A DNA stretch of 64,000 nucleotides from Methylopila sp. M107 (GTDB lineage: Bacteria > Pseudomonadota > Alphaproteobacteria > Rhizobiales > Methylopilaceae): the NCBI RefSeq assembly GCF_000384475.1, contig NZ_ARWB01000001.1:2274176-2338175 (forward strand), given 5' to 3'. This document shows, piece after piece, positions 41,787 to 50,951 of the stretch; position 1 is the first letter of the stretch; each line of letters begins with the position of its first letter. A program made the position numbers and the translations under genes. The notes under the pieces are model-generated. The model saw nothing but the letters and a program-made list of their open reading frames with translations, ran no database searches and was not told the DNA's origin.

Positions 41787-42731
41787 ATGGCGAAATGCCT
41801 CGTCCTGCTCAATCCCCGCGCCGGGACCCTCAAGGATCTGAAGGAAGAGGCCGGATCGAAGGATCCCGGACAACTCGTCGACGAGGCCTTCGCGCGCGCC
41901 GGCAAGGAGGTCGACGTGCGGATGGTGCCGCCGCGCGACCTCGGCTCGGCGCTCGACGAACTGGGCAAGGGCGATGATCACGAAGAGATCATCGTGGGCG
42001 GCGGAGACGGCTCGCTGTCGCGCTCGCTCGGCCGGCTGCTCGCGACGGGAAAAATCTTCGGCGTGCTGCCGTTCGGCACGATGAACCTGCTCGCCCGCGA
42101 CCTCGGCGTGCCGAACGACGACATGGACGAGGCGATCCGCGCGCTCAGCACGGCGGAGCCCGCGCGCATCGACCTCGCCTCGATCAACGGGCGGCCGTTC
42201 CATTCGATCTCGGGCCTCGGCTTCTTCGCCCAGATGGCCCGCGCCCGCGAGGCCGCCCGGGGCCTGAAAGGTTTCGGCCGCTACGCCGCCTTCGGCTATG
42301 CGGCGTTCCGCGCCTTCTTCCGTTCCGGCCGCTCGCGCTACCAGCTGGTGATCGACGGCGCGCCCGTAAAAGTCGAGGCGACCGCGGTGCTCATCACCAA
42401 CAACGCCTTCGGCGACGAGAGCTGGCGGCGCGAACGGCTCGACCGCGGCGAGATCGAGGTGATTGTCGCGCATGCCGGCGGCTGGCGCGACCGCTTCCGG
42501 CTCGGCGCGCAGGTGCTGCGCGGCGGCTGGCGGACCAACCCGCTGATCGAGATTTTCGAGGCGAAGTCGGCCGTCGTCGAGAAGAGCCGGCGCACCCGCG
42601 TCTGGGTCGCGACCGACGGCGAACTGACGCGCGAACAGTGCCCGCTGGTCTACGAATCGATGCCGGGCGCCGCGCTGATGCTGCGGCCGGTCCCGGCGGC
42701 GTCGGACAGCGCCGAGGCGCCGGCGGCGTAA
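41787..42731 (+). CDS. Diacylglycerol kinase-like lipid kinase
   Basis: A 314-residue member of the DAGK/sphingosine-kinase-like family. The ATP loop IIVGGGDGSLSRSLG (about 71-85) and LPFGTMNLLARDLG (about 100-113) are the family signatures; a beta-sandwich C-terminal domain follows. It would phosphorylate diacylglycerol or a related lipid at the inner membrane. MAKCLVLLNPRAG at ATG 41787 is the normal N terminus; the extra upstream frame is excluded. Confidence 0.88.
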   Translation: MAKCLVLLNPRAGTLKDLKEEAGSKDPGQLVDEAFARAGKEVDVRMVPPRDLGSALDELGKGDDHEEIIVGGGDGSLSRSLGRLLATGKIFGVLPFGTMNLLARDLGVPNDDMDEAIRALSTAEPARIDLASINGRPFHSISGLGFFAQMARAREAARGLKGFGRYAAFGYAAFRAFFRSGRSRYQLVIDGAPVKVEATAVLITNNAFGDESWRRERLDRGEIEVIVAHAGGWRDRFRLGAQVLRGGWRTNPLIEIFEAKSAVVEKSRRTRVWVATDGELTREQCPLVYESMPGAALMLRPVPAASDSAEAPAA

Positions 42732-42767
42732 TGGCTGGGCCTACTTGGGCGTTATCAGGCCCCCGCA

Positions 42768-42876
42768 GTCATTCCGGCTGGAGCGAAGCGGAAGGCCGGA
42801 ATCCAGAAACACATACATCCAGCGCGTAGCGGAGGCGGAGGCGGTTCTGGATCCCGGCCCTGACGGCCGGGATGAC
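42768..42876. repeat. Family D palindromic repeat
   Basis: Outer arms GTCATTCCGGC and GCCGGGATGAC, with inner GGAATCCAGAA and TTCTGGATCCC arms; each half also forms a hairpin (GGCC-centred). The pattern is a widespread type of alphaproteobacterial intergenic repeat. One copy in this window. Confidence 0.8.
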
Positions 42877-42975
42877 GGTTCAGTTTGAAGCGGTCACGCT
42901 CCATCCCCCGAGCCGCCGGAGCGCGCGCCCGTTCCCCATGTCGCTTAGGCCCCGAACCTGTTACGCAGCGCCCGC

Positions 42976-43656
42976 ATGCGGGTTCTCGCGATCGATACGG
43001 CGCTCGGCGCCTGCTCAGTCGCCGTCGTCGACACAGACGACGACGGGGCGGCGACGCACGCTGTCTCGCGCGCCATGGCGCGCGGCCACGCGGAGGCGCT
43101 GATGCCGGAGGTCGCGCGCGCGCTGGAAGCGGCGGGCGGCCTCGCCGCCATCGAGCGGATCGCCGTCACGGTCGGGCCCGGCAGCTTCACGGGGCTGCGC
43201 GTCGGCCTCGCCTGCGCCCGCGCGCTCGGTCTTGGCGCGCGCATCCCGGTCGTCGGGGTGTCGACTCTTTCGGCCCTCGTCGCGCCGCTGCTCATCGGTG
43301 ACGCCGCGGCGCCGGTCGCCGCCGCGATCGACGCGCGGCACGGGCGCGTGTTCTTTCAGGCCTTCGCGCCCGACGGCAGGCCGCTGGTCTCGGCCCGGCT
43401 CGTCGAGGCGCGCGACGCGGCGCGGGCCGTCGGCGGCGGCCCGGCGCTGGTGGTCGGCTCGGGAGCCGACGAGGTCGTGGCGGCCGCCCGCGATCCGTCC
43501 ATCCGACGCGCGGACGCCAGCCTCGACGCGCCGGATCCGGTCTGGGTCGCGCGGCTCGGCGCAGCGTGCGATCCTGCGGACGCGCCGCCCCGGCCGGTCT
43601 ATCTGAAGGCGGCGGACGCGCATCCGCAGACGCGCGGCCGGATCGCGCGGGCCTGA
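42976..43656 (+). CDS. tsaB: tRNA threonylcarbamoyladenosine biosynthesis protein TsaB
   Basis: A 226-residue ASKHA-fold protein that partners TsaD in making t6A37 of tRNA. MRVLAIDTALGACSVAVVD opens the fold and VTVGPGSFTGLRVGLACARA (about 65-84) is the TsaB signature; AAIDARHGRVFFQAF follows. It starts a conserved run with rimI, fur/mur and plsC. The next gene starts 10 bases downstream. Confidence 0.94.
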   Translation: MRVLAIDTALGACSVAVVDTDDDGAATHAVSRAMARGHAEALMPEVARALEAAGGLAAIERIAVTVGPGSFTGLRVGLACARALGLGARIPVVGVSTLSALVAPLLIGDAAAPVAAAIDARHGRVFFQAFAPDGRPLVSARLVEARDAARAVGGGPALVVGSGADEVVAAARDPSIRRADASLDAPDPVWVARLGAACDPADAPPRPVYLKAADAHPQTRGRIARA

Positions 43657-43666
43657 GACGACGAAC

Positions 43667-44167
43667 ATGTTCTGGCTGTGGTTCTGGGAAGCCTGGCTCG
43701 ACCGTTACGCCGACTGGGCGGCGGTCGAGGCCGACGCCGGCGACGCCGACGAACTCGCGGCGATCCACGTCGCGAGCTTCGCGCGCGGCTGGGACGTCGC
43801 GGAGATGGACGAGTTGTTGCGCGACCGCGCCGTCGTCGCCTGCAAGCTGCTGCGCGCGGGGCGTTCTCAGTCCTACGGCTTCGCGATCTCGCGCGTCGCC
43901 GGCGACGAGGCCGAGGTGCTGTCGGTCGCCGTGGCGGGCAGCCGCCGCGGCAGGGGCGGCGGCGGAACCCTGATGGCGCGTCATCTCGGCCAGCTCGCGG
44001 GCCACGGCGTGCGGCGGGTGGTGCTGGAGGTCGACGAGGACAACGCCTCGGCGATCGCGCTCTACGCCCGCTTCGGCTTCGTCGAGGTCGGTAAGCGCAA
44101 GGCCTACTACGCGAAGAAGGACGGCAAGCGCGGAACCGCGAAGGTGATGGCGCTGGAGATGCGGTGA
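43667..44167 (+). CDS. rimI: Ribosomal protein alanine acetyltransferase RimI
   Basis: A 166-residue GNAT N-acetyltransferase. The acetyl-CoA motif is EVLSVAVAGSRRGRGGGGTL, followed by VLEVDEDNASAIALYARFGF near the C terminus, both typical of RimI. The N terminus has an additional Trp-rich helix (FWLWFWEAWLDRYADW). It follows tsaB closely. The target is expected to be the N terminus of S18. Confidence 0.9.
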   Translation: MFWLWFWEAWLDRYADWAAVEADAGDADELAAIHVASFARGWDVAEMDELLRDRAVVACKLLRAGRSQSYGFAISRVAGDEAEVLSVAVAGSRRGRGGGGTLMARHLGQLAGHGVRRVVLEVDEDNASAIALYARFGFVEVGKRKAYYAKKDGKRGTAKVMALEMR

Positions 44168-44271
44168 GCCCGCATCCTCATGGTTTACGCGCGGTCGCGC
44201 CGATCCTATAAGCGGCCGAACGGGACGAAGAGCGAACCAGCCGCCCGCGCAATCAGGGAACCGCGCCCCTC

Positions 44272-44703
44272 GTGTCCACGGCAAAGCCAGAATCGATCGA
44301 GGCGATCTGCGCCCGCAAGGGCATGCGGATGACCGAGCAGCGCCGCGTCATCGCGCGCGTGGTCGCCGAGGCCGACGACCATCCGGACGTCGAGGAGCTG
44401 CACCGTCGCGCGGCCGCCGTCGACTCGCGCATCTCGATCTCGACCGTCTATCGCACTGTCAAACTGTTCGAAGACGCCGGCATCATCGCCAAGCTCGACC
44501 TGCGCGACGGCCGCTCGCGCTACGAGCCGCAGCCGGACGAGCACCACGACCACCTGATCGACCTGCGCTCGGGCGAGATTCTCGAATTCCGCGACGAAGA
44601 GATCGAGGCGCTGCAGGCGGCGATCGCCCGGCGGCTCGGCTACCGGCTCGTCGACCACCGGCTCGAGCTCTACGCCGTGCCGCTCGACGACCGCGAAGGC
44701 TGA
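44272..44703 (+). CDS. fur: Fur-family metal regulator (Fur/Mur)
   Basis: A 143-residue Fur-family protein. Helix-turn-helix SRISISTVYRTVKLFEDAGI (about 52-71) is followed by the dimer domain with HHDHLIDLRSGEILEF. The CxxC pairs of classical Fur and Zur are absent, as in the Hyphomicrobiales protein that acts as manganese regulator (Mur) or iron regulator. It starts at GTG 44272 after CAGGGAA. Its place between rimI and plsC matches the known mur locus. Metal identity is inferred from synteny. Confidence 0.88.
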   Translation: MSTAKPESIEAICARKGMRMTEQRRVIARVVAEADDHPDVEELHRRAAAVDSRISISTVYRTVKLFEDAGIIAKLDLRDGRSRYEPQPDEHHDHLIDLRSGEILEFRDEEIEALQAAIARRLGYRLVDHRLELYAVPLDDREG

Positions 44704-44708
44704 CGCGC

Positions 44709-45584
44709 TTGGTCCGCCGCCCGTTCCGCGCCGTCGCTTCCGCCGCGACCCTGATCCCGGTGGTGGTGGCGCTGACGCCCGTCCAGCTGTTCCTGATGTG
44801 GCGCGGCTCGCAGGCCGCGCAGGACCTGCCGCTCTGGTTCCACCGCTTCGCCATGCGAGTGGTGGGCGTGAAGGTGACGGTGATCGGCGCGCCGTCCTCC
44901 GCCCGCCCGCTGCTGATCGCCTCGAACCACGCCTCCTGGCTCGACATCTCCGTGCTCGGCTCGGTGTGCCCAATGTCGTTCGTGGCGAAATCCGAGATCG
45001 CGGGGTGGCCGGTGTTCGGCTGGCTCGCGCGGCTGCAGCGCACGATCTTCGTCGACCGCGCGCGCCGCACCCACACCGCGACCGTCAACCGCGAGATGGC
45101 CGAACGCATGATCGCGGGCTCGCCCGTCGTGCTGTTCGCCGAGGGCACCTCGAGCGACGGCAACCGGGTGCTCGCTTTCCGCACCTCGCTGCTCGGCGCG
45201 GCCCGCGCCGCGATCGCGGCGAGCGGCGGCGACAGCGTCGCGGTGCAGCCGGTCTCGATCGCCTACACGCACCGCAACGGCCTGCCGCTGGGGCGGCTCG
45301 GCCGGCCCTTCGTCGCCTGGTACGGCGACATGACATTCGGCATCCACCTGTGGTCGATCCTGCGCGACGGCGCGATCGACGCCACCGTGACGTTCGGCGA
45401 GACCATGACGGCGGACGCGGCGACCGACCGCAAGCGGCTCGCAGGGCTGGCCGAGCGCGAGGTCCGCCGCCTCACCACCAACGCCCTGCTGGGGCGGACC
45501 GCGGACGACGTCGCGGCGCAAGTCGCGGAGAAGAAGCCGGCCGAGGCGGCGAACCCCGCTATCGGCGCCTCCGAGGCCGCCTGA
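44709..45584 (+). CDS. plsC: 1-acyl-glycerol-3-phosphate acyltransferase PlsC-like
   Basis: A 291-residue membrane-bound acyltransferase with an N-terminal hydrophobic helix (AATLIPVVVALTPVQLFLM). The catalytic NHASWLD motif (H(X4)D, about 73-79), the FVAKSEI region and LFAEGTSSDG (about 143-152) are all in place. It adds the second acyl chain in phospholipid synthesis, or acts on ornithine lipids. The only start I find is TTG 44709, five bases after the fur/mur stop. Confidence 0.88.
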   Translation: MVRRPFRAVASAATLIPVVVALTPVQLFLMWRGSQAAQDLPLWFHRFAMRVVGVKVTVIGAPSSARPLLIASNHASWLDISVLGSVCPMSFVAKSEIAGWPVFGWLARLQRTIFVDRARRTHTATVNREMAERMIAGSPVVLFAEGTSSDGNRVLAFRTSLLGAARAAIAASGGDSVAVQPVSIAYTHRNGLPLGRLGRPFVAWYGDMTFGIHLWSILRDGAIDATVTFGETMTADAATDRKRLAGLAEREVRRLTTNALLGRTADDVAAQVAEKKPAEAANPAIGASEAA

Positions 45585-45588
45585 ACCG

Positions 45589-46296
45589 ATGTGGAATTCC
45601 GCAGTCCTCGCCGCCCGGCAGACCCTGTCGCCGCCGTTCCGCATGGTGTTGCTCAAGTCGCTCGGGCTCACCGTCCTGCTGCTCGTCGTCGGCTGGTTCG
45701 GCCTCCAGCACCTCGCCGAGCGGCTGCTCGTCATTCCGAACCAGACCGCGAACTGGATCGCGCATATCGTGCTCGGCCTCGGCACGGCGTTCGGCCTGCT
45801 GTTCCTGATCACGCCCATCACGGCGGCCGTCGCGGGCTTCTTCCTCGACGACATCGCGGCGCTGGTCGAGAAGACCCACTATCCGCAGGATCCGCCGGGC
45901 GAGGAGCTGCCGCTCGGCCGCTCGCTGTTCCTGTCCGCGAAGTTCTTCCTCGCGGTGCTCGGGCTGAACCTGCTGCTGCTGCCGCTGCTGTTCGTGCCGG
46001 TCGTCAACATCGTCGCCTGGGTTCTCGTGAACGGCTATCTGCTCAGTCGCGAGTATTTTTCGCTCGCGGCGCTGCGCTTCAGGCCCGAGGCCGAGGCGAC
46101 GGCGTTGCGGCGGCGCCACAGGCCGAGAATCATGATCGGCGGCGCGATCGTGGCGGGACTTGCCGCGCTGCCCTTCGTCAATCTGCTGACCCCGTTGTTC
46201 GCAACGGCTTTCTTCGTCCATCTGCACAAGCGTGTCTCGGGCGGGGAGGCGAATGCGCTCGGAACTGCGGGCTCGCCGCCAAGGCTCCGGCCGTAA
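45589..46296 (+). CDS. cysZ: CysZ/EI24-family membrane protein
   Basis: A 235-residue protein with about four transmembrane segments (about 24-45, 62-85, 122-150, 180-205) and the EI24/CysZ features SLGRSLF-like LPLGRSLFLSAKFFLAVLGL and LVNGYLLSREYF. CysZ imports sulfate in enterobacteria, but alphaproteobacterial members next to plsC are untested, so the substrate is uncertain. It begins 4 bases after plsC. Confidence 0.8.
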   Translation: MWNSAVLAARQTLSPPFRMVLLKSLGLTVLLLVVGWFGLQHLAERLLVIPNQTANWIAHIVLGLGTAFGLLFLITPITAAVAGFFLDDIAALVEKTHYPQDPPGEELPLGRSLFLSAKFFLAVLGLNLLLLPLLFVPVVNIVAWVLVNGYLLSREYFSLAALRFRPEAEATALRRRHRPRIMIGGAIVAGLAALPFVNLLTPLFATAFFVHLHKRVSGGEANALGTAGSPPRLRP

Positions 46297-46397
46297 CGGC
46301 CCTTAAACCTGCCGCATTCAAAGTCCACCCGGATAACCAAGGGCGATCCGCGCTTAAATGCGCGATCGGGCGTGCGACGTGCGAGGGTTTGGTCGGG

Positions 46398-48779
46398 ATG
46401 GGTTTCGGGCGCGGGTCCGGTCGGGACGAGCGGCGCGAGCCGAACTTCGGCGCCGGACCGGAGAATGGCGACATGCGCCTGACGGCCGCCGACCGGCCGA
46501 CGGGCGCGGCGTCGTCGGAACCGACGGAGCCGGCCCGGCGCAAATCCTTCTTCGGGCGGGCGAAGGACGAGCGCCGCGAACCGCGGTTCGATCGGGCCGA
46601 CGCATCGGCGGCGGACGGTTTGTCTGCGGGCCGGCGGGAGCCGAGCTTTGGGCCTGGGCGGGACGAGGCGGCGGACCCCATGGCTGACCGCCGCAAGACA
46701 TCCTACTGGGCCTGGGTGATGGGCCGCAGCACGCCGGCCCGATCGGCCAGGTCGGCCAGTTCACGCGGCCATGCGGCCACAAAGCCGCGCCGCGGCTTTC
46801 TCGCGCGCGTTGCGTCCTTCGTGCTCGTCTGCGGGGTGATCGGCACGGCGGCGGGCGGCGCGGTCGTCGCCTATTACGCCTCGCAGCTGCCGCCGATCGA
46901 GAACCTCGAAATCCCGAAGCGGCCGCCCAACGTCGTGATCGCGGGCTTCGACGGCAAGCCGATCGCCAATCGCGGCGAGACCGGCGGCGCCGAAGTGCCG
47001 CTCAAGGAAATGCCGAAGTTCGTGCCTCAGGCCTTCATGGCGATCGAGGACAGACGGTTCCGCGACCATTGGGGCGTCGACGTCGTCGGCCTCGCCCGCG
47101 CGGTCGCGACCAATGTGATGAAGGGCCGGTTCAGCCAGGGCGGCTCGACGCTGACCCAGCAGCTCGCGAAGAACCTGTTCCTGACGCCCGAGCGCTCGCT
47201 GGAGCGCAAGGTGCAGGAGGCGGTGCTGGCCTTCTGGCTCGAGCGAAAGCTCGGCAAGGACAAGATCCTCGAGCTCTACCTCAACCGCGTCTATTTCGGC
47301 GCCGGGGCCTATGGCGTCGAGGCCGCCGCGCAGCGCTACTTCGGCAAGTCGATCCGCAAAGTAAACGTCTCCGAAGCCGCGACGCTCGCGGGGCTCGTGA
47401 AGGCGCCGTCGCGGCTGTCGCCGAGCCGCGACCCGGAAGCCGCGCGCCGCCGCGCAGACCTCGTGCTGCAGGCGATGGCGGAGGAGGGCTATCTCACCCG
47501 CGACCAGGCCAATGTGGCGTTCCGCGTCTCGCCGCCCTCGCCGGCGCCGAAGCCGCAGGGCGCGGTCGGCTATGCGGCCGACTATGTGATGGAGCAGCTC
47601 GACGGTCTCGTCGGCCTCTATGACGAGGACCTGGTGGTCGAGACCACGGTCGATCCGAAGCTCGAGGCGGAAGCCGAGAAGGCGCTCGCCGACGGCATCG
47701 CCAAGAGCGGCGGCAAGCTCGGCGTCACGCAAGGGGTCGTCGTCTCGCTCGCGCCCGACGGCGCGGTGCGCGCTCTGGTCGGCGGCAAGTCTTATTCGGA
47801 GAGCCAGTTCAACCGCGCGGTCGCGGCCAAGCGCCAGCCGGGATCGGCGTTCAAGCCGTTCGTCTATCTCGCGGCGCTCGAAGGCGGCCTCGACCCGGAG
47901 TCGGTCCGCAACGACGCCCCGCTCAAGATCAAGGGCTGGACGCCGGAGAACTACACCCGCCGCTACGGCGGCCCGATGACGCTGACCTATGCGCTGTCGC
48001 AGTCGGTCAACACCGTCGCTGTCAGGCTCGGCGTCGAGGCCGGGCCGGTCAACGTCACGCATATCGCCGAACGGCTCGGCATCACGTCCCCGCTGGTGCC
48101 GAACCCGTCGATCGCGCTCGGCACGTCGGAGGTCACGCCGCTCGAACTCGCCTCGGCCTACGCGCCCTTCGCGAATGGCGGGCTGTTGGCGAAGCCCTAC
48201 ATCGTGCGGCGGGTGAAAACCTCGACGGGCGAGACGCTCTATCAGCGCAAGCCCGAGCCCACGAACAACGTCGTCGACATCGAGCGCGTCGGCATGATGA
48301 ACGCGATGCTCGAAGAGACGCTTCGCTCCGGCACCGCGCGCGCGGCGAAGCTCCCGGGCTGGCAGGCCGCCGGCAAGACCGGCACAAGCCAGGATTTCCG
48401 CGACGCCTGGTTCATCGGCTACACGTCCCACCTCGTCACCGCGGTCTGGCTCGGCAACGACGACAACTCGCCGAGCAAGCACGCCTCGGGCGGCGGGCTG
48501 CCGGTCTCGATCTGGAGCCGGTACATGGCGCAGGCCCATCAGGGCGTTCAGGTCGCAGGGCTGCCGGGCGACTGGAGGCCGGCGCCGCCGGCGGTCGCCG
48601 ACGCCGAACGGCCGAGCGACGCCTATGAGCCGGGCTCGGGCCAAGCCGCTCAGGGCCGTCCGATGGACGAGCCGCGCTACGACAGCGCCCGCGTCGAGGA
48701 CTACCCGCCGCAGCGCCGCGAGCGTCAGCGCGACGAGGGGCCGATCGGTTTCCTGAAGGATCTGTTCGGGGCGAGGTGA
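46398..48779 (+). CDS. Class A penicillin-binding protein 1A
   Basis: A 793-residue bifunctional peptidoglycan synthase. A basic, disordered cytoplasmic head has three RREPxFG-like repeats, then one transmembrane helix (about 138-160), a glycosyltransferase domain with catalytic AIEDRRFRDH (about 213-222) and GGSTLTQQLAKNLF, and a transpeptidase with active Ser in GSAFKPF (about 483), SVN and KTG (660). ATG 46398 is used because the repeat-like head belongs to the family; ATG 46473 has a better ribosome site (GGAG, 9 bases) and could give a shorter form. It follows cysZ by 101 bases. Confidence 0.92.
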   Translation: MGFGRGSGRDERREPNFGAGPENGDMRLTAADRPTGAASSEPTEPARRKSFFGRAKDERREPRFDRADASAADGLSAGRREPSFGPGRDEAADPMADRRKTSYWAWVMGRSTPARSARSASSRGHAATKPRRGFLARVASFVLVCGVIGTAAGGAVVAYYASQLPPIENLEIPKRPPNVVIAGFDGKPIANRGETGGAEVPLKEMPKFVPQAFMAIEDRRFRDHWGVDVVGLARAVATNVMKGRFSQGGSTLTQQLAKNLFLTPERSLERKVQEAVLAFWLERKLGKDKILELYLNRVYFGAGAYGVEAAAQRYFGKSIRKVNVSEAATLAGLVKAPSRLSPSRDPEAARRRADLVLQAMAEEGYLTRDQANVAFRVSPPSPAPKPQGAVGYAADYVMEQLDGLVGLYDEDLVVETTVDPKLEAEAEKALADGIAKSGGKLGVTQGVVVSLAPDGAVRALVGGKSYSESQFNRAVAAKRQPGSAFKPFVYLAALEGGLDPESVRNDAPLKIKGWTPENYTRRYGGPMTLTYALSQSVNTVAVRLGVEAGPVNVTHIAERLGITSPLVPNPSIALGTSEVTPLELASAYAPFANGGLLAKPYIVRRVKTSTGETLYQRKPEPTNNVVDIERVGMMNAMLEETLRSGTARAAKLPGWQAAGKTGTSQDFRDAWFIGYTSHLVTAVWLGNDDNSPSKHASGGGLPVSIWSRYMAQAHQGVQVAGLPGDWRPAPPAVADAERPSDAYEPGSGQAAQGRPMDEPRYDSARVEDYPPQRRERQRDEGPIGFLKDLFGAR

Positions 48780-48797
48780 GCCGCGCTGCGCTTTCGA

Positions 48798-48893
48798 CCG
48801 TTATGCCCGAGCTTGCTCGAGCATCCACGACTTGATCGCAGGGCTCTTGGATCTCAGTAAGTCGTGGACGCCCGGCGCCGCCGGGCGTGACAG
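48798..48893. repeat. Family A palindromic repeat, copy 4
   Basis: CGTTATGCCCGAGCTTGCTC to CCGCCGGGCGTGACAG with TCCACGACTTGATCG and AAGTCGTGGA arms, in the same orientation as copies 2 and 3. It lies between the convergent PBP and typA genes. Confidence 0.92.
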
Positions 48894-48977
48894 CTTTGAT
48901 CAGTCAGCGTTACGCCAAGCGCTCCAGACCCTCCTGCGCCGGGCGAACCCGCCCGACGCTGAAACGGATCTCCGAGA

Positions 48978-50804
48978 TCAGGCGAGTTCCGCCTCCGCCT
49001 TGCGGCTCTCGCGCTTGCGCTCGTTCGGGTCGAGCAGGCGCTTGCGCAGGCGGATCGACTTCGGCGTGACTTCGACCAGTTCGTCGTCCTGAATCCAGGC
49101 GAGCGAACGCTCCAGCGTCATGCGGATCGGCGGCGTCAGGCGCACAGCCTCGTCCTTCGACTGGGTGCGGATGTTGGTGAGCTTCTTGCCCTTGAGGACG
49201 TTGACCTCGAGGTCGTTGTCGCGCGAGTGGATGCCGATCAGCATGCCCTGATAGACCTTCCAGCCCGGCTCGATGATCATCGGGCCGCGGTCCTCGAGGT
49301 TCCAGAGCGCGTAGGCCACCGCCTCGCCCGGCTCGTTTGCGATCAGCACGCCGTTGTTGCGGCCGGAGATTTCGCCCTTGAACGCGCCGTAGGCGTGGAA
49401 CAGGCGGTTCATGATCGCCGTGCCCTTGGTGTCGGTCAGCAGCTCGCCCTGATAGCCGATCAGGCCGCGCGTCGGCGCGTGGAAGACGAGGCGCAGGCGC
49501 CCGCCGCCGGAGGGCTTCATCTCAAGCATGTCGGCCTTCCGCTCCGACATCTTCTGCACGACGACGCCGGAATGCTCCTCGTCGACGTCGATCACGACCT
49601 CTTCGATCGGCTCGACGATCTCGCCGGCGTCGTTCTTCTGCAGCACCACGCGCGGACGCGAGACGCCGAGCTCGAAGCCCTCGCGGCGCATGGTCTCGAT
49701 CAGGATCGCGAGCTGGAGTTCGCCGCGGCCGGAGACGATGAAACTGTCCTTGTCCTTGGACTCTTCCACCTTCAGCGCGACGTTGCCCTCGGCTTCCTTC
49801 AGCAGGCGGTCGCGGATGACGCGGCTCGTCACCTTGTCGCCCTCGGTGCCGGCAAGCGGGCTGTCGTTCACGAGGAACGACATCGAGACGGTCGGCGGAT
49901 CGATCGGCTGCGCCTGGATCGGGGTGTCGATCGAGGGATCGCAGAACGTGTCGGCGACGGTGGCCTTCACGAGGCCTGCGATCGAGACGATGTCGCCGGC
50001 CTCGCCGACGTCGATGGCCGAGCGTTCGATGCCGCGGAACGCCAGGATCTTGGAGACGCGGCCGTTCTCGACGACCGAGCCGTCTCGCGCCAGAACCTTG
50101 ACGGTCTGGTTCGGCTTCACCGTGCCGGAAATGATGCGGCCGGTGATGATGCGGCCGAGGAACTGGTTCGCCTCGAGCAGCGTGCCGAGCATGCGGAACG
50201 GACCGGGCTCGGTCTTGGCTTCCGGCACATGGTCGAGGATGAGGTCGAACAGCGGCGCGAGGCCGTCTTCCTTCGGGCCTTCCGGCGAGGCCGCAAGCCA
50301 GCCGTCGCGGCCGGAGCCGTAGAGAATCGGGAAGTCGAGCTGCTCGTCGGTGGCGTCGAGCGCCGCGAACAGGTCGAACACCTCGTTGATGACTTCGCTC
50401 GACCGCGCGTCCGGACGATCGACCTTGTTGATCGCCACGATGGGCCTGAGCCCGATCTTGAGCGCCTTGGACACAACGAACTTGGTCTGCGGCATCGGTC
50501 CTTCAGCCGCGTCCACCAGCACGATCACGCCGTCGACCATCGACAGGATGCGCTCGACCTCGCCGCCGAAGTCGGCGTGGCCCGGCGTGTCGACGATGTT
50601 GACGCGCGTGCCCTTCCAGACGACCGAGGTCGCCTTGGCCAGGATCGTGATCCCGCGTTCCTTTTCGAGATCGTTGGAATCCATCACGCGCTCAGCGACG
50701 CGCTGGTTCTCGCGGAACGAACCGGACTGCTGGAGCATCTTGTCGACCAGCGTGGTTTTGCCGTGGTCGACATGCGCGATGATCGCGACGTTGTGGAGTA
50801 TCAT
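48978..50804 (-). CDS. typA: Ribosome-associated GTPase TypA/BipA
   Basis: A 608-residue translational GTPase. G1 is AHVDHGKTT (residues 10-18), G3 DTPGHADFGGEV, G4 NKVDRPDAR; the elongation-factor-like domains follow, with SGRGELQLAILIETMRREGF, and the BipA-specific C-terminal domain near residue 540 (RLTPPIRMTLERSLAWI). It assists ribosome assembly and translation under stress, especially cold. ATG 50804 begins MILHNVAIIAHVDHG, the standard start. Confidence 0.95.
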   Translation of the reverse strand: MILHNVAIIAHVDHGKTTLVDKMLQQSGSFRENQRVAERVMDSNDLEKERGITILAKATSVVWKGTRVNIVDTPGHADFGGEVERILSMVDGVIVLVDAAEGPMPQTKFVVSKALKIGLRPIVAINKVDRPDARSSEVINEVFDLFAALDATDEQLDFPILYGSGRDGWLAASPEGPKEDGLAPLFDLILDHVPEAKTEPGPFRMLGTLLEANQFLGRIITGRIISGTVKPNQTVKVLARDGSVVENGRVSKILAFRGIERSAIDVGEAGDIVSIAGLVKATVADTFCDPSIDTPIQAQPIDPPTVSMSFLVNDSPLAGTEGDKVTSRVIRDRLLKEAEGNVALKVEESKDKDSFIVSGRGELQLAILIETMRREGFELGVSRPRVVLQKNDAGEIVEPIEEVVIDVDEEHSGVVVQKMSERKADMLEMKPSGGGRLRLVFHAPTRGLIGYQGELLTDTKGTAIMNRLFHAYGAFKGEISGRNNGVLIANEPGEAVAYALWNLEDRGPMIIEPGWKVYQGMLIGIHSRDNDLEVNVLKGKKLTNIRTQSKDEAVRLTPPIRMTLERSLAWIQDDELVEVTPKSIRLRKRLLDPNERKRESRKAEAELA

Positions 50805-50951
50805 GGGGCCCGTGCGCGCTGTCGGCCCGCAAGCCGCGCGGGCGCTCTCTCGTGAGTGGTCTGGATTGTGCGGCGCCACAGATGCGTCAGACGGCGCGGA
50901 AACGCAAGGCTGCGCGTCGATTGGAGGCGAGATCCGACGCCTCAACCAACC

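Noticed and set aside
45591-46397. Open frame that would extend the penicillin-binding protein to 1,062 residues
   Set aside because: It runs through cysZ in another frame. PBP homology begins only near 46398.
48938-48962. Hairpin after typA as a terminator
   Set aside because: A strong GC hairpin (CGGGCG/CGCCCG) but no T run on the minus strand.
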